From: Yersinia massiliensis CCUG 53443
GTDB taxonomy: Bacteria; Pseudomonadota; Gammaproteobacteria; Enterobacterales; Enterobacteriaceae
Reading direction: 5' to 3'
NCBI RefSeq assembly: GCF_000312485.1
Contig: NZ_HE997643.1
Span: 49,370-113,369 of the forward strand
DNA: 64,000 nucleotides
Of this stretch, positions 26,244-35,717 are shown one piece after another (position 1 is the first letter of the stretch; every line of letters begins with the position of its first letter). Both the position numbers and the translations under genes were made by a program. The notes beneath the pieces were generated by a model. The model was not told where the DNA came from. It was given only the letters and a program-made list of their open reading frames with translations, and searched no databases.

Positions 26244-28076
26244 ATGATAAAGATAAGACTAAGACGTATTCTTGTTCCCACTCTATTGTTGGCTGCTACA
26301 GCAGCATTTATACCGTCAACCGTACAGGCTATTGGTGGACCCAGCGGACCTAAAGTTGATTATCAGGTTCCCGGTAAGATTGGTGAAATTATTATGAACC
26401 CTTACGAAATTGCGCCCCTGACTGCCATTATCAAAAATGGGGGATATGTGCTCAAAGACGCAATGGTGCGAATTGTTCCAAAAGATAAAGGGCAGGAAAT
26501 AAAATATACCATTGCGAATAAAAATCTCTTAACCCACGGCGGCATTCCAATCTTTGGGCTCTATTCTGATTATGTTAATACAGTTGAAGTCGAATACACT
26601 CGAATTTATGGGACTCAAGCCGAAAAAATTAAGGAGTCATATCAAATCTACGCCCCACCTATTTATGTAGAACCCAATGGATTAGGGGGGCAAAAATCAG
26701 CAATGTTTGATACTAAAGTCAATAAAATGTCACCAGAATTTCAAGATAGATTATATCTGGTTAATAATTTTTTAGATAAGTCAGGTAAGGGAACTCGTGC
26801 TGTTTGGAATAATCCAACAGGTGGCGCGCTAGAATGGAACTATTATCCACAGAACGCTATTATTGATACCACAGGGGAAATTCGCTGGTATATGTTTGTT
26901 CCTCCGATTTATGATCTCAACTCCCTCTATAATGCGGGTGTTATGATGGGCTTCAAACAGAATACTGATGGTGCGCTCAGTTGGGGATTTGGTCAACGCT
27001 ATGTTAAATACGACATTATGGGGCGCGAAGTCTTTAATCGTCGTTTACCAGGAAATTATAATGACTATTCCCATTCAATGGACAATTCTCCTAACGGCAA
27101 CTATTTCTTACGTGTAGCGAGCTCAAATTATAAACGCCCTGATGGCAAAAATGTTAGAACAGTGCGTGATGTCATTATTGAGATTGATAGCAATGGTAAC
27201 GTTGTTGATGAATGGCGCTTATTTGATATCTTGGATCCATACCGCGACATTAATCTTAAAGTCCTTGATCAAGGCGCTGTCTGTTTAAATATTGATGCAA
27301 CTCAGGCAGGTCATACGTTGACGACGGAAGAACTGGCTAAACTTGATTCTTCAGATCAATTCGGCGATATCGTAGGTAGTGGTGCTGGGCGAAATTGGGC
27401 GCACGTTAACAGTGTTGATCATGATACTGAGGATGACTCGATTATTATTAGTTCACGTCACCAGAGTGCAATTGTGAAAATTGGCCGAGATAAGCAGGTT
27501 AAGTGGATTCTCGGTAGTCCTGAAGGTTGGAGTGATAAATATAAGGATAAAATACTCACCCCAGTTGATGCTAAAGGTAAGGCTATAAAATGTGAAAATA
27601 GTCAATGTGAAGGCGATTTTGATTGGACATGGACACAGCACACTGCCTTTAAGATTGATAGTATGAGTAAAGGCGATAGTATTTTTGTCAGTAGCTTTGA
27701 TAATGGCGATAGTCGCGGCATGGAACAACCCGCTTTGCCAACAATGAAGTATAGTCGCGCTGTTATTTACAAGATTGATCAGAAGGCAAAAACAGTTCAG
27801 CAAATTTGGGAATATGGGAAAGAACGAGGAAACAGTTGGTATAGCCCAGTAACATCATTAACTGAGTATCAGCAAGATAAGAATTCAGTTTTCGTATACT
27901 CTGCTACCGCCGGTGCTGAATTTGACCTCTCAACTGGTGCATTTCTAACGTCACCCAATCCATTCATCAATGAGTTTAAGTGGAATGCCAAAGAGCCCTC
28001 TGTTGAAATCCAATTAAAAAATACAACTGGCTATCAAGCTATGCCATTTAGTTTAGAAAAATCCTTCGAACAATAA
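26244..28076 (+). CDS. assT: Periplasmic arylsulfate sulfotransferase
   Basis: 610 residues with a signal peptide (RRILVPTLLLAATAAFIPSTVQA). It moves sulfate from one phenol to another through a sulfo-histidine, without PAPS. Histidines in the expected contexts: YSHSMDNSPNGNYF, WAHVNSVDHD and the nucleophile-like WTWTQHTAFKI. A Cys pair CENSQC precedes the last one by about 14 residues, the site of the disulfide made by DsbL in the uropathogenic E. coli enzyme. Beta-propeller fold expected. First gene of assT-dsbL-dsbI, as in E. coli CFT073 and Enterobacter amnigenus. Confidence 0.94.
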   Translation: MIKIRLRRILVPTLLLAATAAFIPSTVQAIGGPSGPKVDYQVPGKIGEIIMNPYEIAPLTAIIKNGGYVLKDAMVRIVPKDKGQEIKYTIANKNLLTHGGIPIFGLYSDYVNTVEVEYTRIYGTQAEKIKESYQIYAPPIYVEPNGLGGQKSAMFDTKVNKMSPEFQDRLYLVNNFLDKSGKGTRAVWNNPTGGALEWNYYPQNAIIDTTGEIRWYMFVPPIYDLNSLYNAGVMMGFKQNTDGALSWGFGQRYVKYDIMGREVFNRRLPGNYNDYSHSMDNSPNGNYFLRVASSNYKRPDGKNVRTVRDVIIEIDSNGNVVDEWRLFDILDPYRDINLKVLDQGAVCLNIDATQAGHTLTTEELAKLDSSDQFGDIVGSGAGRNWAHVNSVDHDTEDDSIIISSRHQSAIVKIGRDKQVKWILGSPEGWSDKYKDKILTPVDAKGKAIKCENSQCEGDFDWTWTQHTAFKIDSMSKGDSIFVSSFDNGDSRGMEQPALPTMKYSRAVIYKIDQKAKTVQQIWEYGKERGNSWYSPVTSLTEYQQDKNSVFVYSATAGAEFDLSTGAFLTSPNPFINEFKWNAKEPSVEIQLKNTTGYQAMPFSLEKSFEQ

Positions 28077-28165
28077 TGAATACTTAGCCTTGCCCTAAAT
28101 TAATTTGGGCAAGGCACTCACTTGATAATGACGATAACGATAAATAATTGATGAGGAGTTGAGTT

Positions 28166-28828
28166 ATGTTAGCCTATTTTCTAAAAAAATTGACTAAAGG
28201 CCTAATTGCCACATGTGCAATATTATCATTCAGCGTATCAGCTTTTACTGCAGGCACTGATTATATTATTTTGGATAAGCCAATTCCGGATGCTAATGGA
28301 ACGCTAATTAAAGTGTTCAGTTATGACTGCCCATTCTGTTATCGATATGATAAAGGCGTCACTCCTGTTGTGATGCAACAAGTCAGTGATATTGTTAAGT
28401 TTGAACCTTTTCACCTCGAGACTAAGGGAAAATATGGGGTTGTTGCTAGTGAGTTGTTTGCTGTATTGATAAATAAAGATCAAGAAAGTGGTATTTCTAT
28501 TCTGGATGACAACTCTTTATTTAAAAAAGCAAAATTTGCTTACTATACTGCTTATCACGATAAAAAAGAGCGTTGGGATGGTGGTGAAGACAGCTTCCTA
28601 AAAACAGGGCTTGATGCTGTTGGCATGAGCAAAGTCGATTTCGAACAAGCTAAATTAGATCCAGAAGTACAGGCTAGGCTCAAACGGTGGCAGGAATATG
28701 CTTATGATATTGCCAAAATACAAGGTGTGCCTGCATTTGTCGTTAATGGTAAATATCTCATTTTAACCAAAAGTATTCGATCTGTTGATTCAATGGCTGA
28801 GTTGATTAAGCAATTAGCGAATCAATAA
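28166..28828 (+). CDS. dsbL: DsbL, dedicated thiol:disulfide oxidase for AssT
   Basis: 220 residues, DsbA-like thioredoxin fold with helical insert. Active site CPFC ([10 protein letters not shown], about residue 55), the dipeptide of DsbL rather than the CPHC of DsbA; cis-Pro loop GVPAFVVNG near 188. Signal peptide ends near [13 protein letters not shown] lies about seven bases before the ATG. It should introduce the AssT disulfide. Confidence 0.94.
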   Translation: MLAYFLKKLTKGLIATCAILSFSVSAFTAGTDYIILDKPIPDANGTLIKVFSYDCPFCYRYDKGVTPVVMQQVSDIVKFEPFHLETKGKYGVVASELFAVLINKDQESGISILDDNSLFKKAKFAYYTAYHDKKERWDGGEDSFLKTGLDAVGMSKVDFEQAKLDPEVQARLKRWQEYAYDIAKIQGVPAFVVNGKYLILTKSIRSVDSMAELIKQLANQ

Positions 28829-28839
28829 AGGGGGATAAA

Positions 28840-29514
28840 ATGGGCATGATAAGAAACTTATTTTCTTCGCCTATCGAGACCCTTTATCGTTGGCAAAATA
28901 AGCGGTTTTTATGGCTGCTCATGGCTGTCGCTATGGGAGGGTTAGTGATTGTTGCACACTCTTTTTTTCAAATTTATCTCTATATGAATCCGTGTGAACA
29001 ATGCGTCTATATTCGATTTGCCATGTTAGTCATGGTATTTGGTAGCCTTATCGCACTGATCAATCCTAAAAACTTAATGCTGAAATTAGTCGGGGTTATC
29101 GCTTGTTTTTATGGTGCGATTATTGGCCTACTTTACTCAATAAAACTCAATGGGATCCATCACGCAGTACATGGTGCTGATGATGCGCTATTCGGGGTAC
29201 AAGGATGCTCTACTGATCCGCACTTCCCATTGGGGCTACCTTTAGCAAAGTGGTCGCCAGAGTGGTTTAAACCCACGGGTGATTGTGGCTATGATGCTCC
29301 GGTAGTTCCGTTTGATGCTTCGTTGGATGACATACAAAAATGGTTTATCGATATGTATGTTCAAGCAGACGGTTGGTATCTCATTCCGAGCATAAGATTC
29401 ATGAATATGGCACAAGCCTGTGCATTGGCTTTTGCTCTATGTCTCATCATTTTGATTATTATGGTGATTGTATGGGGAATAAAGATGGCCAAAGAAAAAA
29501 GAATTATGGCTTAG
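28840..29514 (+). CDS. dsbI: DsbI, membrane quinone reductase partner of DsbL
   Basis: 224 residues, DsbB-like, about five membrane helices. First cysteine pair CEQC ([11 protein letters not shown], about residue 50) near the end of the first periplasmic loop; second pair in the long loop (GVQGCSTDP and TGDCGYDA), as in DsbB/DsbI. It re-oxidises DsbL and passes electrons to quinone. GGGGG precedes the start 11 bases after dsbL; same operon. Confidence 0.94.
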   Translation: MGMIRNLFSSPIETLYRWQNKRFLWLLMAVAMGGLVIVAHSFFQIYLYMNPCEQCVYIRFAMLVMVFGSLIALINPKNLMLKLVGVIACFYGAIIGLLYSIKLNGIHHAVHGADDALFGVQGCSTDPHFPLGLPLAKWSPEWFKPTGDCGYDAPVVPFDASLDDIQKWFIDMYVQADGWYLIPSIRFMNMAQACALAFALCLIILIIMVIVWGIKMAKEKRIMA

Positions 29515-29617
29515 TCAATATGAGTGTCTGCTCAAGTATTTTGTGAAAATACAGGTTGAGCCAATGTAACCTTTGTACGTTTAATGTTCGTTTATACTTT
29601 CAGTGTTAACTGTATAG

Positions 29618-29686
29618 TGCTGTGATAGTTTCTTTAAAAACGATTGTTGGCTCAGTCGTTTACCCGTGGAGTGAACTATCACAGCA
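29618..29686. repeat. 13-bp inverted repeat with 43-base loop
   Basis: TGCTGTGATAGTT at 29618-29630 is exactly complementary to AACTATCACAGCA at 29674-29686, extendable by wobble pairs. It lies 100 bases after dsbI, before the terminator at 29727. Could be a structured 3' RNA or the ends of a small palindromic element. Confidence 0.7.
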
Positions 29687-29726
29687 TCAATTCAGTACAC
29701 CATTAATGCTTTACATCTCAAATAAT

Positions 29727-29762
29727 AAAGCCCATCCGTCACATTAAGGTTGGGCTTTTTTA
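29727..29762. terminator. Bidirectional terminator
   Basis: AAAGCCCA pairs with TGGGCTTT over 16 bases, followed by a T-run on the plus strand. It would end the assT-dsbL-dsbI transcript and, from the other side, that of the TetR gene. Confidence 0.8.
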
Positions 29763-29792
29763 ATATTAATGCTGGCGGGATACACATTGCCA

Positions 29793-30374
29793 TCAAAGCT
29801 CGTTAAGCAGTGCCTTTTTGGCCGCATCAAGAAATTCATCTGATATCTTATCGCCAGCGGTTGCGCGAGCCAGGGCCAACGCGCCGGACAACATTGCAAA
29901 CTGCGCCAAAGCATGCTGCCTGCGTTGTTCATCGTTTTCGATATCGGACAAAGACGCTAATCTGTCTAACATGGCTTTTACGCCACCGAGATACACTTCG
30001 CAGACAGGGTTTTCATTATTTTCACGAGCCACATCTGCTGCTAATGCTGTAATGGCGCAGCCACTCTCCATATTGTCACGGTGCTCAGGGGAGAGGTATG
30101 ACTCCACAAAAGTACGTAATTGAGATTGTTCAGGGAGGTGACTGATTTCCTGCCAACGAGCGCGAGAATCATCGAGCGCTTTACGGCTAGCGGCCGCGGC
30201 CAATTCATCTTTGGAGGCAAAATGCCCGTAGAATCCGCCGTGTGTCAAACCGACGGCTGCCATTAAGTCGTTAACGCTAACGCCATTTAAACCCCGAGCT
30301 CGGAACAATTTTGAAGATGTTTGCACTATCGCTTCGTGATTGAGCGCCATCTGTTGCTTTGATACTCGAGCCAT
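29793..30374 (-). CDS. TetR-family regulator
   Basis: 193 residues starting at 30374 (MARVSKQQM): AAGGAG lies seven bases upstream. HTH region IVQTSSKLFRARGLNGVSVNDLMAAVGLTHGGFYGHFASKDEL (about 15-57). The pattern GVSVNDLMAAVGLTHGGFYGHF is of the NemR/AcrR-type redox and electrophile sensing branch, and cysteines occur at GCAI and NPVC. Sits 88 bases behind an aldo-keto reductase gene in the same direction and probably controls it. Confidence 0.88.
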   Translation of the reverse strand: MARVSKQQMALNHEAIVQTSSKLFRARGLNGVSVNDLMAAVGLTHGGFYGHFASKDELAAAASRKALDDSRARWQEISHLPEQSQLRTFVESYLSPEHRDNMESGCAITALAADVARENNENPVCEVYLGGVKAMLDRLASLSDIENDEQRRQHALAQFAMLSGALALARATAGDKISDEFLDAAKKALLNEL

Positions 30375-30462
30375 CATTTTCTCCTTTATTGGGCAGGCAA
30401 CGTCATAATATGGCATGTTAACATATTAATAGATGTTGCCTATCATCAATAAATAAGTTAAA

Positions 30463-31512
30463 TCATGCACGCGGTGACCGTGGTGTAATGAAGAGCGAAC
30501 TATCCCCTCCTTGTGACCGAGCCAGCGTTCCGGCAATCTGATCGTGTGGTGTGCCCAACGTGATACTACTGACTTTATCGAGGCGCACCATCTGCTCATG
30601 ACTTAAGGTGACGTTCAGCGCTGCCAGCGTGTCATCCAACTGTGCGGCGGTGCGAGAGCCTAAAATAGGGATTAGGCTGGTACTGGCGTTTGCTGCTTTA
30701 TGACGTAGCCAAGCAATGGCAATGTGCAGCGGCTGCACCTGGTGTTCTTGTGCGATAGAAATGACTTCATCCAGTAGAGAGGTATCTTGCTCGGTATGCA
30801 CCAATCGGCCAGCGAAACCGAGTAAGCGGCCTTCATTGCTTTGGCGATACTTGCCGGTCAGCAGCCCGCCACCCAGCGGTGACCATAACGTAGCGGCCAA
30901 TCCGAGCGCTTCAGCCATTGGTAACAACTCACGTTCAGCAGTTCGCTGTACCAAACTGTATTCCACTTGAATGCCAGCAATACGCGACCAACCGCGCAGT
31001 TCTGCCAATGTCTCTGCTCGGGCGATGCGCCAAGCGGGGAAATTGGACAGTCCGGCGTAATGAATTTTGCCCGCGCGGATAAGGTCGTCAAAAGCACGAA
31101 CAATTTCTTCCAGCGGAGTGAGTTGGTCATCAAAGTGTGCCCACAGTAAGTCAATGCGATCGGTATTGAGTCGTTTTAGGCTGTTTTCCACTGAAGCAAT
31201 CATATTACGGCGACTATTGCCTGTCTGACCGACGCTGGGTGTCGAGTGAGCACCTAAAGTATATTTTGTCGCGACCACAAAACGATCACGCTCCGCCGCA
31301 ATAAATTCGCCCACAATCTGTTCTGATTGTCCAAATTGATAACCATCAGCGGTATCGATGAAGTTTCCGCCCGCATCGGCATAACGATCGAATACCTGCT
31401 TTGCCTCTTCTTTTTCTGAACCATATCCCCAGCCTGTGCCAAAGTTACCTGTTCCTAGTGCCAATTCGGAGACCCGAAGGCCACTATTACGACCCAAAGT
31501 GGTGTATTTCAT
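30463..31512 (-). CDS. Aldo-keto reductase
   Basis: 349 residues from the ATG at 31512 (MKYTTLGRNSG). (alpha/beta)8 barrel with the catalytic tetrad in NFIDTADGYQFG (Asp, Tyr), ATKYTLG (Lys) and LLWAHFDD (His). NADPH binding is suggested by the C-terminal PILGSRTAAQLDD. Typical of YajO/YghZ-type oxidoreductases reducing aldehydes. Direct repeats of TGACATCTA at about 31548 and 31573 flank its promoter and may be operator parts for the TetR protein encoded behind it. Confidence 0.9.
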   Translation of the reverse strand: MKYTTLGRNSGLRVSELALGTGNFGTGWGYGSEKEEAKQVFDRYADAGGNFIDTADGYQFGQSEQIVGEFIAAERDRFVVATKYTLGAHSTPSVGQTGNSRRNMIASVENSLKRLNTDRIDLLWAHFDDQLTPLEEIVRAFDDLIRAGKIHYAGLSNFPAWRIARAETLAELRGWSRIAGIQVEYSLVQRTAERELLPMAEALGLAATLWSPLGGGLLTGKYRQSNEGRLLGFAGRLVHTEQDTSLLDEVISIAQEHQVQPLHIAIAWLRHKAANASTSLIPILGSRTAAQLDDTLAALNVTLSHEQMVRLDKVSSITLGTPHDQIAGTLARSQGGDSSLFITPRSPRA

Positions 31513-31636
31513 ATTGATGACCCTTTTATGTGAAGATTGATGACGCATGACATCTAACATATATGTCACTTGACATCTATTTTCGCAAGGAAAATGTGTT
31601 TAAGGGGATGAAGTAAAGTCAGGTTACCGAAAAACG

Positions 31637-31664
31637 AAGAAAACCACATCGCAGTGGTTTTCTT
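31637..31664 (-). terminator. Intrinsic terminator, minus strand
   Basis: AAGAAAACCAC and GTGGTTTTCTT form an 11-bp stem over six bases; a T-rich tail follows on the minus strand. It ends the lyase-transporter transcript whose last stop is at 31723. Confidence 0.75.
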
Positions 31665-31722
31665 AGGCAGTACTCATTGGGGGGAAATTCACCGTGAGGG
31701 ATCCCCCACGGTGGGGATAGCA

Positions 31723-33144
31723 TCAGTACAGACCGAGCAAACGCCACCACATCAACCCGACGACCAAGGTAATGATCACGTTCACGGTGACGACACAAAA
31801 ATTGATTTTGTAAAAGCGAGGGCGCTCAAAATATCCCTGTGCAAAATAGATAGGGCCGGGGCCACCACCATATTCAGTATTGCCCCACATCAGGTTACTG
31901 AAAATCCCAAAGCAGATGGCCACCATCATTGGGGGAGCTCCGGCAGCAATAGCCGTGGCGGCAAAGGGGGCATACAGTGCAGCGACATGTCCCGAGGCGG
32001 TAGCAAATAAATAGTGAACGTAAATATAGAGCAGGGCGAGGATAACGAAAGTCTGCATGGCACCGAATCCATGAACAGAGCTTCCCAGTTTGACGGTCAT
32101 CCAAGGAATGAAACCAAGGTCTGATAGACCAGTCGCCAAGCTAATAATGACGCTGAACCATATGACGGTGTCCCATGCAGCGTAGTCTTGCAGCAGTGCT
32201 TTCCAGTCTACCGCGCGTGAGGCAAATAAGTAGGCGGCTAATCCCAATCCAACGCTAGTGGCAGACAAACCGGTGAGCAAGCTGGTTCCCCAGCCGATGA
32301 GCGCGAGCAGAAAGCCCACGGCGACTTTTTTCTCCGTGAGTGTCATGGGGCCAAGTTCTTCGAGCGCATGGCGGCCCATTTCTTTGGCTTCAGGCGTCTT
32401 TTTTAGCTCTGGATTGATGATTCGATAGACCAAGAGCGGCATCAAACAAAAACAGACCATTGCCGGTACGACGGCGGCAACAAACCAGCCACCCCAAGTG
32501 ATCTCTACACCCAGTGAGGTTTTCGCCAAGCTACCGACGAGCGGGTTGGCGGCCATCCCAGTGAGGAAGATTGCACCGGTAATCGGGGTAAATTGGAAAC
32601 AGACCATAGTGAGGAAATCGCCGATTTTTTTTCCTGATTTTCCCGGTTCTGATCCAAGCACGGCATTTATTGAGCGGGCAATGGGGAAGATAATGCCACC
32701 CGATCGCGCCGTCACTGATGGCATGGCAGGCGCCATAATCAAGTCAGACACGCCGAGTGAATAGGCAATCCCTAAACTGCTGCCACCAAAAAGAGAGAGC
32801 ATTTTATAGGCGATGCGTTTGCCTAACCCTGACGTGACAAACCCCAGAGAAAGAATGTAAGCACAGAAGATTAACCATACTGTTCCGCTGGCGAAGCCCG
32901 ATAACGCCTTGGCTTCGGTGAGTGTGCCAGTAAAAATGGCAACACAAAGTGCAATCAACATGACTGCACCTGACGGCAGCGGTTGGGTGAGTATGGCTGC
33001 GATGGTTGCCGCAAAAATGGCGAACATGTGCCATGCCTGCGGTGTCAGCCCTTCCGGTACAGGAGAAAACCAGATAATGGCACCCAGCAAGAGTGGGATC
33101 ACTGTCGCCATTATCTTTTTCCCCTTGAATGAATCTGATGACAT
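31723..33144 (-). CDS. DASS-family dicarboxylate/anion transporter
   Basis: 473 residues, about 12 membrane helices, divalent anion:sodium symporter family (CitT/TtdT/SdcS relatives). I start at the ATG at 33144 (MSSDSFKGKK), six bases from GAGGAG; the ATG six bases earlier overlaps it. Conserved hairpin-type blocks SDLIMAPAMPSVTARSGG and GHVAALYAPFAATAIAAGAPP are present. It follows the fumarase-superfamily lyase gene by 41 bases, so it should import that enzyme's substrate or exchange it for product. Confidence 0.88.
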   Translation of the reverse strand: MSSDSFKGKKIMATVIPLLLGAIIWFSPVPEGLTPQAWHMFAIFAATIAAILTQPLPSGAVMLIALCVAIFTGTLTEAKALSGFASGTVWLIFCAYILSLGFVTSGLGKRIAYKMLSLFGGSSLGIAYSLGVSDLIMAPAMPSVTARSGGIIFPIARSINAVLGSEPGKSGKKIGDFLTMVCFQFTPITGAIFLTGMAANPLVGSLAKTSLGVEITWGGWFVAAVVPAMVCFCLMPLLVYRIINPELKKTPEAKEMGRHALEELGPMTLTEKKVAVGFLLALIGWGTSLLTGLSATSVGLGLAAYLFASRAVDWKALLQDYAAWDTVIWFSVIISLATGLSDLGFIPWMTVKLGSSVHGFGAMQTFVILALLYIYVHYLFATASGHVAALYAPFAATAIAAGAPPMMVAICFGIFSNLMWGNTEYGGGPGPIYFAQGYFERPRFYKINFCVVTVNVIITLVVGLMWWRLLGLY

Positions 33145-33185
33145 GGTCATCTCCTCAATCGAGTGGGTCGTTTGGATTCAGACCG

Positions 33186-34538
33186 TTAGTTTTTAGCCGC
33201 AGAACTCTTTAACACCTGATCCACCATTTCGGGTGCCATACCCAGGTAGTTAACGGGGTCGGTCAACTGTTCGATTAGTGCGGGCTCAAGACGTGTTGCG
33301 ACGGCAGGCATGGCGTTTAATACGTCGGCAAGTCTGCCACCTTCTTCATTTACGATACGACAGGCGTCGTAGACAATATCGTGTGCATCCTGTCGGCCAA
33401 TGTAAGGTGCGAGCCCCATCATGACCGCTTCGGCGACAATCAACCCTTTGGTCATATCGAGGTTTTTGGCCATAGCTTGTTCATCCACAATCAAACCTTT
33501 GAGCATAAATTTGGCCTGATACAACGCACCGCCAGTAAGAATGAAGCTTTCCGGAATGGCTATCCATTCGGCATGCCATGGCCCTGTGGCCCTTTCCAAA
33601 TCTTGCACCATCGCATCCAGCATTAGCCCCGCTTGTTGGCGCACACCCTTAGCGCAAGCCAGCATCAATTCACTGGAAATCGGGTTGCGTTTTTGCGGCA
33701 TGGTGCTGCTGGCACCACGTCCTTTGACAAAGGGTTCGTACAGTTCACCAAATTCATTGGCGGCCAGTAACATAACGTCGTAGGCGATTTTACCCAGCGA
33801 GCCGGTGATCAACCCCAGCAGGTTAACGGCTTCAGCAAAACCATCCCGTGCGACGTGCCATGTCGATACCGGCACGCCAAGGGATAACTCTTCCATCATC
33901 GCTTGCTGTACTGCCAATCCTTTATCGCCCAGTGATGCCAAAGTACCCGCAGCTCCCGCAAATTGGCCTACCAGAATACGTGGACGCGCCTGTGCTAAGC
34001 GCTCAGCATGGCGGTCGAACATGTCCAGCCAGATAGCCGCTTTATAACCAAAAGTGATCGGTAGAGCCTGTTGTAGGTGAGTTCTACCCGCCATGGGGGT
34101 ATTGCGATAACGCCGAGCGAGATCGGCCAGAATTTGGCGCAAGGTATTGATATCTTGGTCAATTACGTCTAAAGCATCACGGATTTGCATAACAACCGCA
34201 GTATCCATAATGTCCTGTGTGGTGGCTCCCCAATGAACGTAACCACCTGATTCACCTGCTTGTTTCGATATTTGATGAACTAGCGGTAATATCGGATAGC
34301 CCACAATCTCGGTTTCATGGCGCAGCAAATCGAAATCCAGCGTATCGGCATTACATTTCTCGGCGATTTCTTGCGCCGCTTGTGCAGGGATAACACCACA
34401 GCGGGCTTGGGCTTTTGCCAGCGCAATTTCGACAGTGACATAGTTGCGGATCAACTGATGATCGTCAAAAATGGCACGCATTTCGGGTGTCCCGAACGAA
34501 TCTCTAAATAGAATAGAATCAAGAACATTGGAAGCCAT
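33186..34538 (-). CDS. Lyase of the aspartase/fumarase superfamily (CMLE/ASL-like)
   Basis: 450 residues from the ATG at 34538, with AGAGG five bases upstream. Superfamily signature GASSTMPQKRNPISSE near residue 275, including the catalytic Ser loop; C2-like region AGRTHLQQALPITFGYK near 150 and C1-like HWGATTQDIMDTA near 110. Closest patterns are adenylosuccinate lyase and 3-carboxy-muconate cycloisomerase, but purB and pca partners are absent. Enzymes here cleave C-N or C-O bonds releasing fumarate or a relative. The DASS transporter downstream and GntR regulator opposite suggest uptake and breakdown of a dicarboxylate adduct. Confidence 0.87.
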   Translation of the reverse strand: MASNVLDSILFRDSFGTPEMRAIFDDHQLIRNYVTVEIALAKAQARCGVIPAQAAQEIAEKCNADTLDFDLLRHETEIVGYPILPLVHQISKQAGESGGYVHWGATTQDIMDTAVVMQIRDALDVIDQDINTLRQILADLARRYRNTPMAGRTHLQQALPITFGYKAAIWLDMFDRHAERLAQARPRILVGQFAGAAGTLASLGDKGLAVQQAMMEELSLGVPVSTWHVARDGFAEAVNLLGLITGSLGKIAYDVMLLAANEFGELYEPFVKGRGASSTMPQKRNPISSELMLACAKGVRQQAGLMLDAMVQDLERATGPWHAEWIAIPESFILTGGALYQAKFMLKGLIVDEQAMAKNLDMTKGLIVAEAVMMGLAPYIGRQDAHDIVYDACRIVNEEGGRLADVLNAMPAVATRLEPALIEQLTDPVNYLGMAPEMVDQVLKSSAAKN

Positions 34539-34641
34539 AAAAACCTCTTTAGCGGTGAAAATGGTGGTAGACTGCGCCATGGAGAAGCCCCGAGATCATT
34601 CACGATTATCGTTCTGAGGCTGCCATGTCACTTAAATCATC

Positions 34642-34708
34642 ATGTACAGACATGCTGTAAATGTACGGACATTTAATTATGTCCGGACAATCTATAATGT
34701 ACGGACAT
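34642..34708. promoter_or_regulatory. Array of four operator-like sites for the GntR regulator
   Basis: ATGTACAGACAT (34642), ATGTACGGACAT (34661), ATGTCCGGACAA (34679) and ATGTACGGACAT (34697) are near-palindromes ATGTnCnGACAT with starts 19, 18 and 18 bases apart. They fill the gap between the divergent lyase and GntR genes. Such inverted sites are usual for GntR/UTRA dimers; four in phase is unusual. Confidence 0.8.
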
Positions 34709-34775
34709 TTAAAATAAAGTCTTTTACGATGATTTTGTGATGTGGTTCATCATTATTTTTTGAAGATTGCTGCCT

Positions 34776-35510
34776 ATGAAAGAATCTTTGTATCAACGAA
34801 TTGCACGTGAACTGGTGCAGAGCATTGCTTCAGGCAAGTATCCCGCAGGGTCCTTGCTACCTTCGGAAATGGAGCTATGCGAACACTATCAGGTCAGCCG
34901 TCATACGGTTCGCGAAGCCTTGCGCGATATGACAGAAAGAGGATTGATCTCCCGACATAAAGGGATCGGTACGCTGGTGTCGGAACAGGTGAAGGGCAGC
35001 ATGAATCACCCATTAGCCTATCTGGAAGATTTGCTGGTACTGGCCAAAAATAATGTGCGGGTAGTGAAGAAGGTCGATGAGATTGTTGCTGATCATGAGT
35101 TGTCATTGGTTATCGGCTGCGAACCGGGTTCTCGCTGGTTACACATCGCTAGTATTCGTGAAGACAGCCAGAAAAAAGATGCACCTATTTGTTGGACTGA
35201 TAGTTATGCCAGTATTGATTTTGCCAAAGTGAAACAGTTGGTACGTAGTGATCCCCATGCACTCATCAGCGATTTGATTGAAGAGCACTATGGTATTCAT
35301 AGCGATGAAGTTAGGCAGACCATCTCCGCAGTAGGTGTACCGGCAAAGGTCGCCAAAGCATTGTGCGTTGAGGCGGGTTCACCGGCATTGAGAATTGTCC
35401 GTCGCTACCTCGATCATCACGGCGAAACCTTCGAAACCACGGTCTCCATCCATCCAGCAGATCGTTACACGTGTTCGATCGTACTCAAACGTCAACCGCT
35501 GCATAAATAG
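34776..35510 (+). CDS. GntR/UTRA (HutC-subfamily) regulator
   Basis: 244 residues. Winged helix LYQRIARELVQSIASGKYPAGSLLPSEMELCEHYQVSRHTVREALRDMTERGLISRHKGIGTLV occupies residues 4-68; the remainder is the UTRA effector domain (YLEDLLVLAKNNVRVVKKVDE, and the C-terminal YTCSIVLKR). Divergent from the lyase-transporter operon, with four operator-like sites in between, so it most likely represses both directions until a substrate-derived effector binds. The ATG at 34776 has only a weak GAAG; a TTG nine bases upstream is possible. Confidence 0.88.
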   Translation: MKESLYQRIARELVQSIASGKYPAGSLLPSEMELCEHYQVSRHTVREALRDMTERGLISRHKGIGTLVSEQVKGSMNHPLAYLEDLLVLAKNNVRVVKKVDEIVADHELSLVIGCEPGSRWLHIASIREDSQKKDAPICWTDSYASIDFAKVKQLVRSDPHALISDLIEEHYGIHSDEVRQTISAVGVPAKVAKALCVEAGSPALRIVRRYLDHHGETFETTVSIHPADRYTCSIVLKRQPLHK

Positions 35511-35717
35511 CCCGTTTGCTTATTGGTGGCCAAGACAATATCGATTGAATAAGGTCTGCTAAGTGTGTGGTACGGATACCGCACACGGTTCCCTCTTCAT
35601 GATACGTTGCTATCCGCGTTATTTTTTCTGCCGTGCGCACTGTCTTGACCCATGACAAGGCGGCCAAGGTGTCAGCCACTTTATAATCAGGCCCGTTTTT
35701 TCTCACTGGTATAAAGC

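Noticed and set aside
31548-31585. Definite TetR operator upstream of the aldo-keto reductase
   Set aside because: The TGACATCTA direct repeats are suggestive but not a clear palindrome, so they are only mentioned with the gene.
35485-35706. Minus-strand frame of 73 codons between the GntR gene and roxA
   Set aside because: No ribosome site, no family, and it covers the roxA promoter; probably chance.
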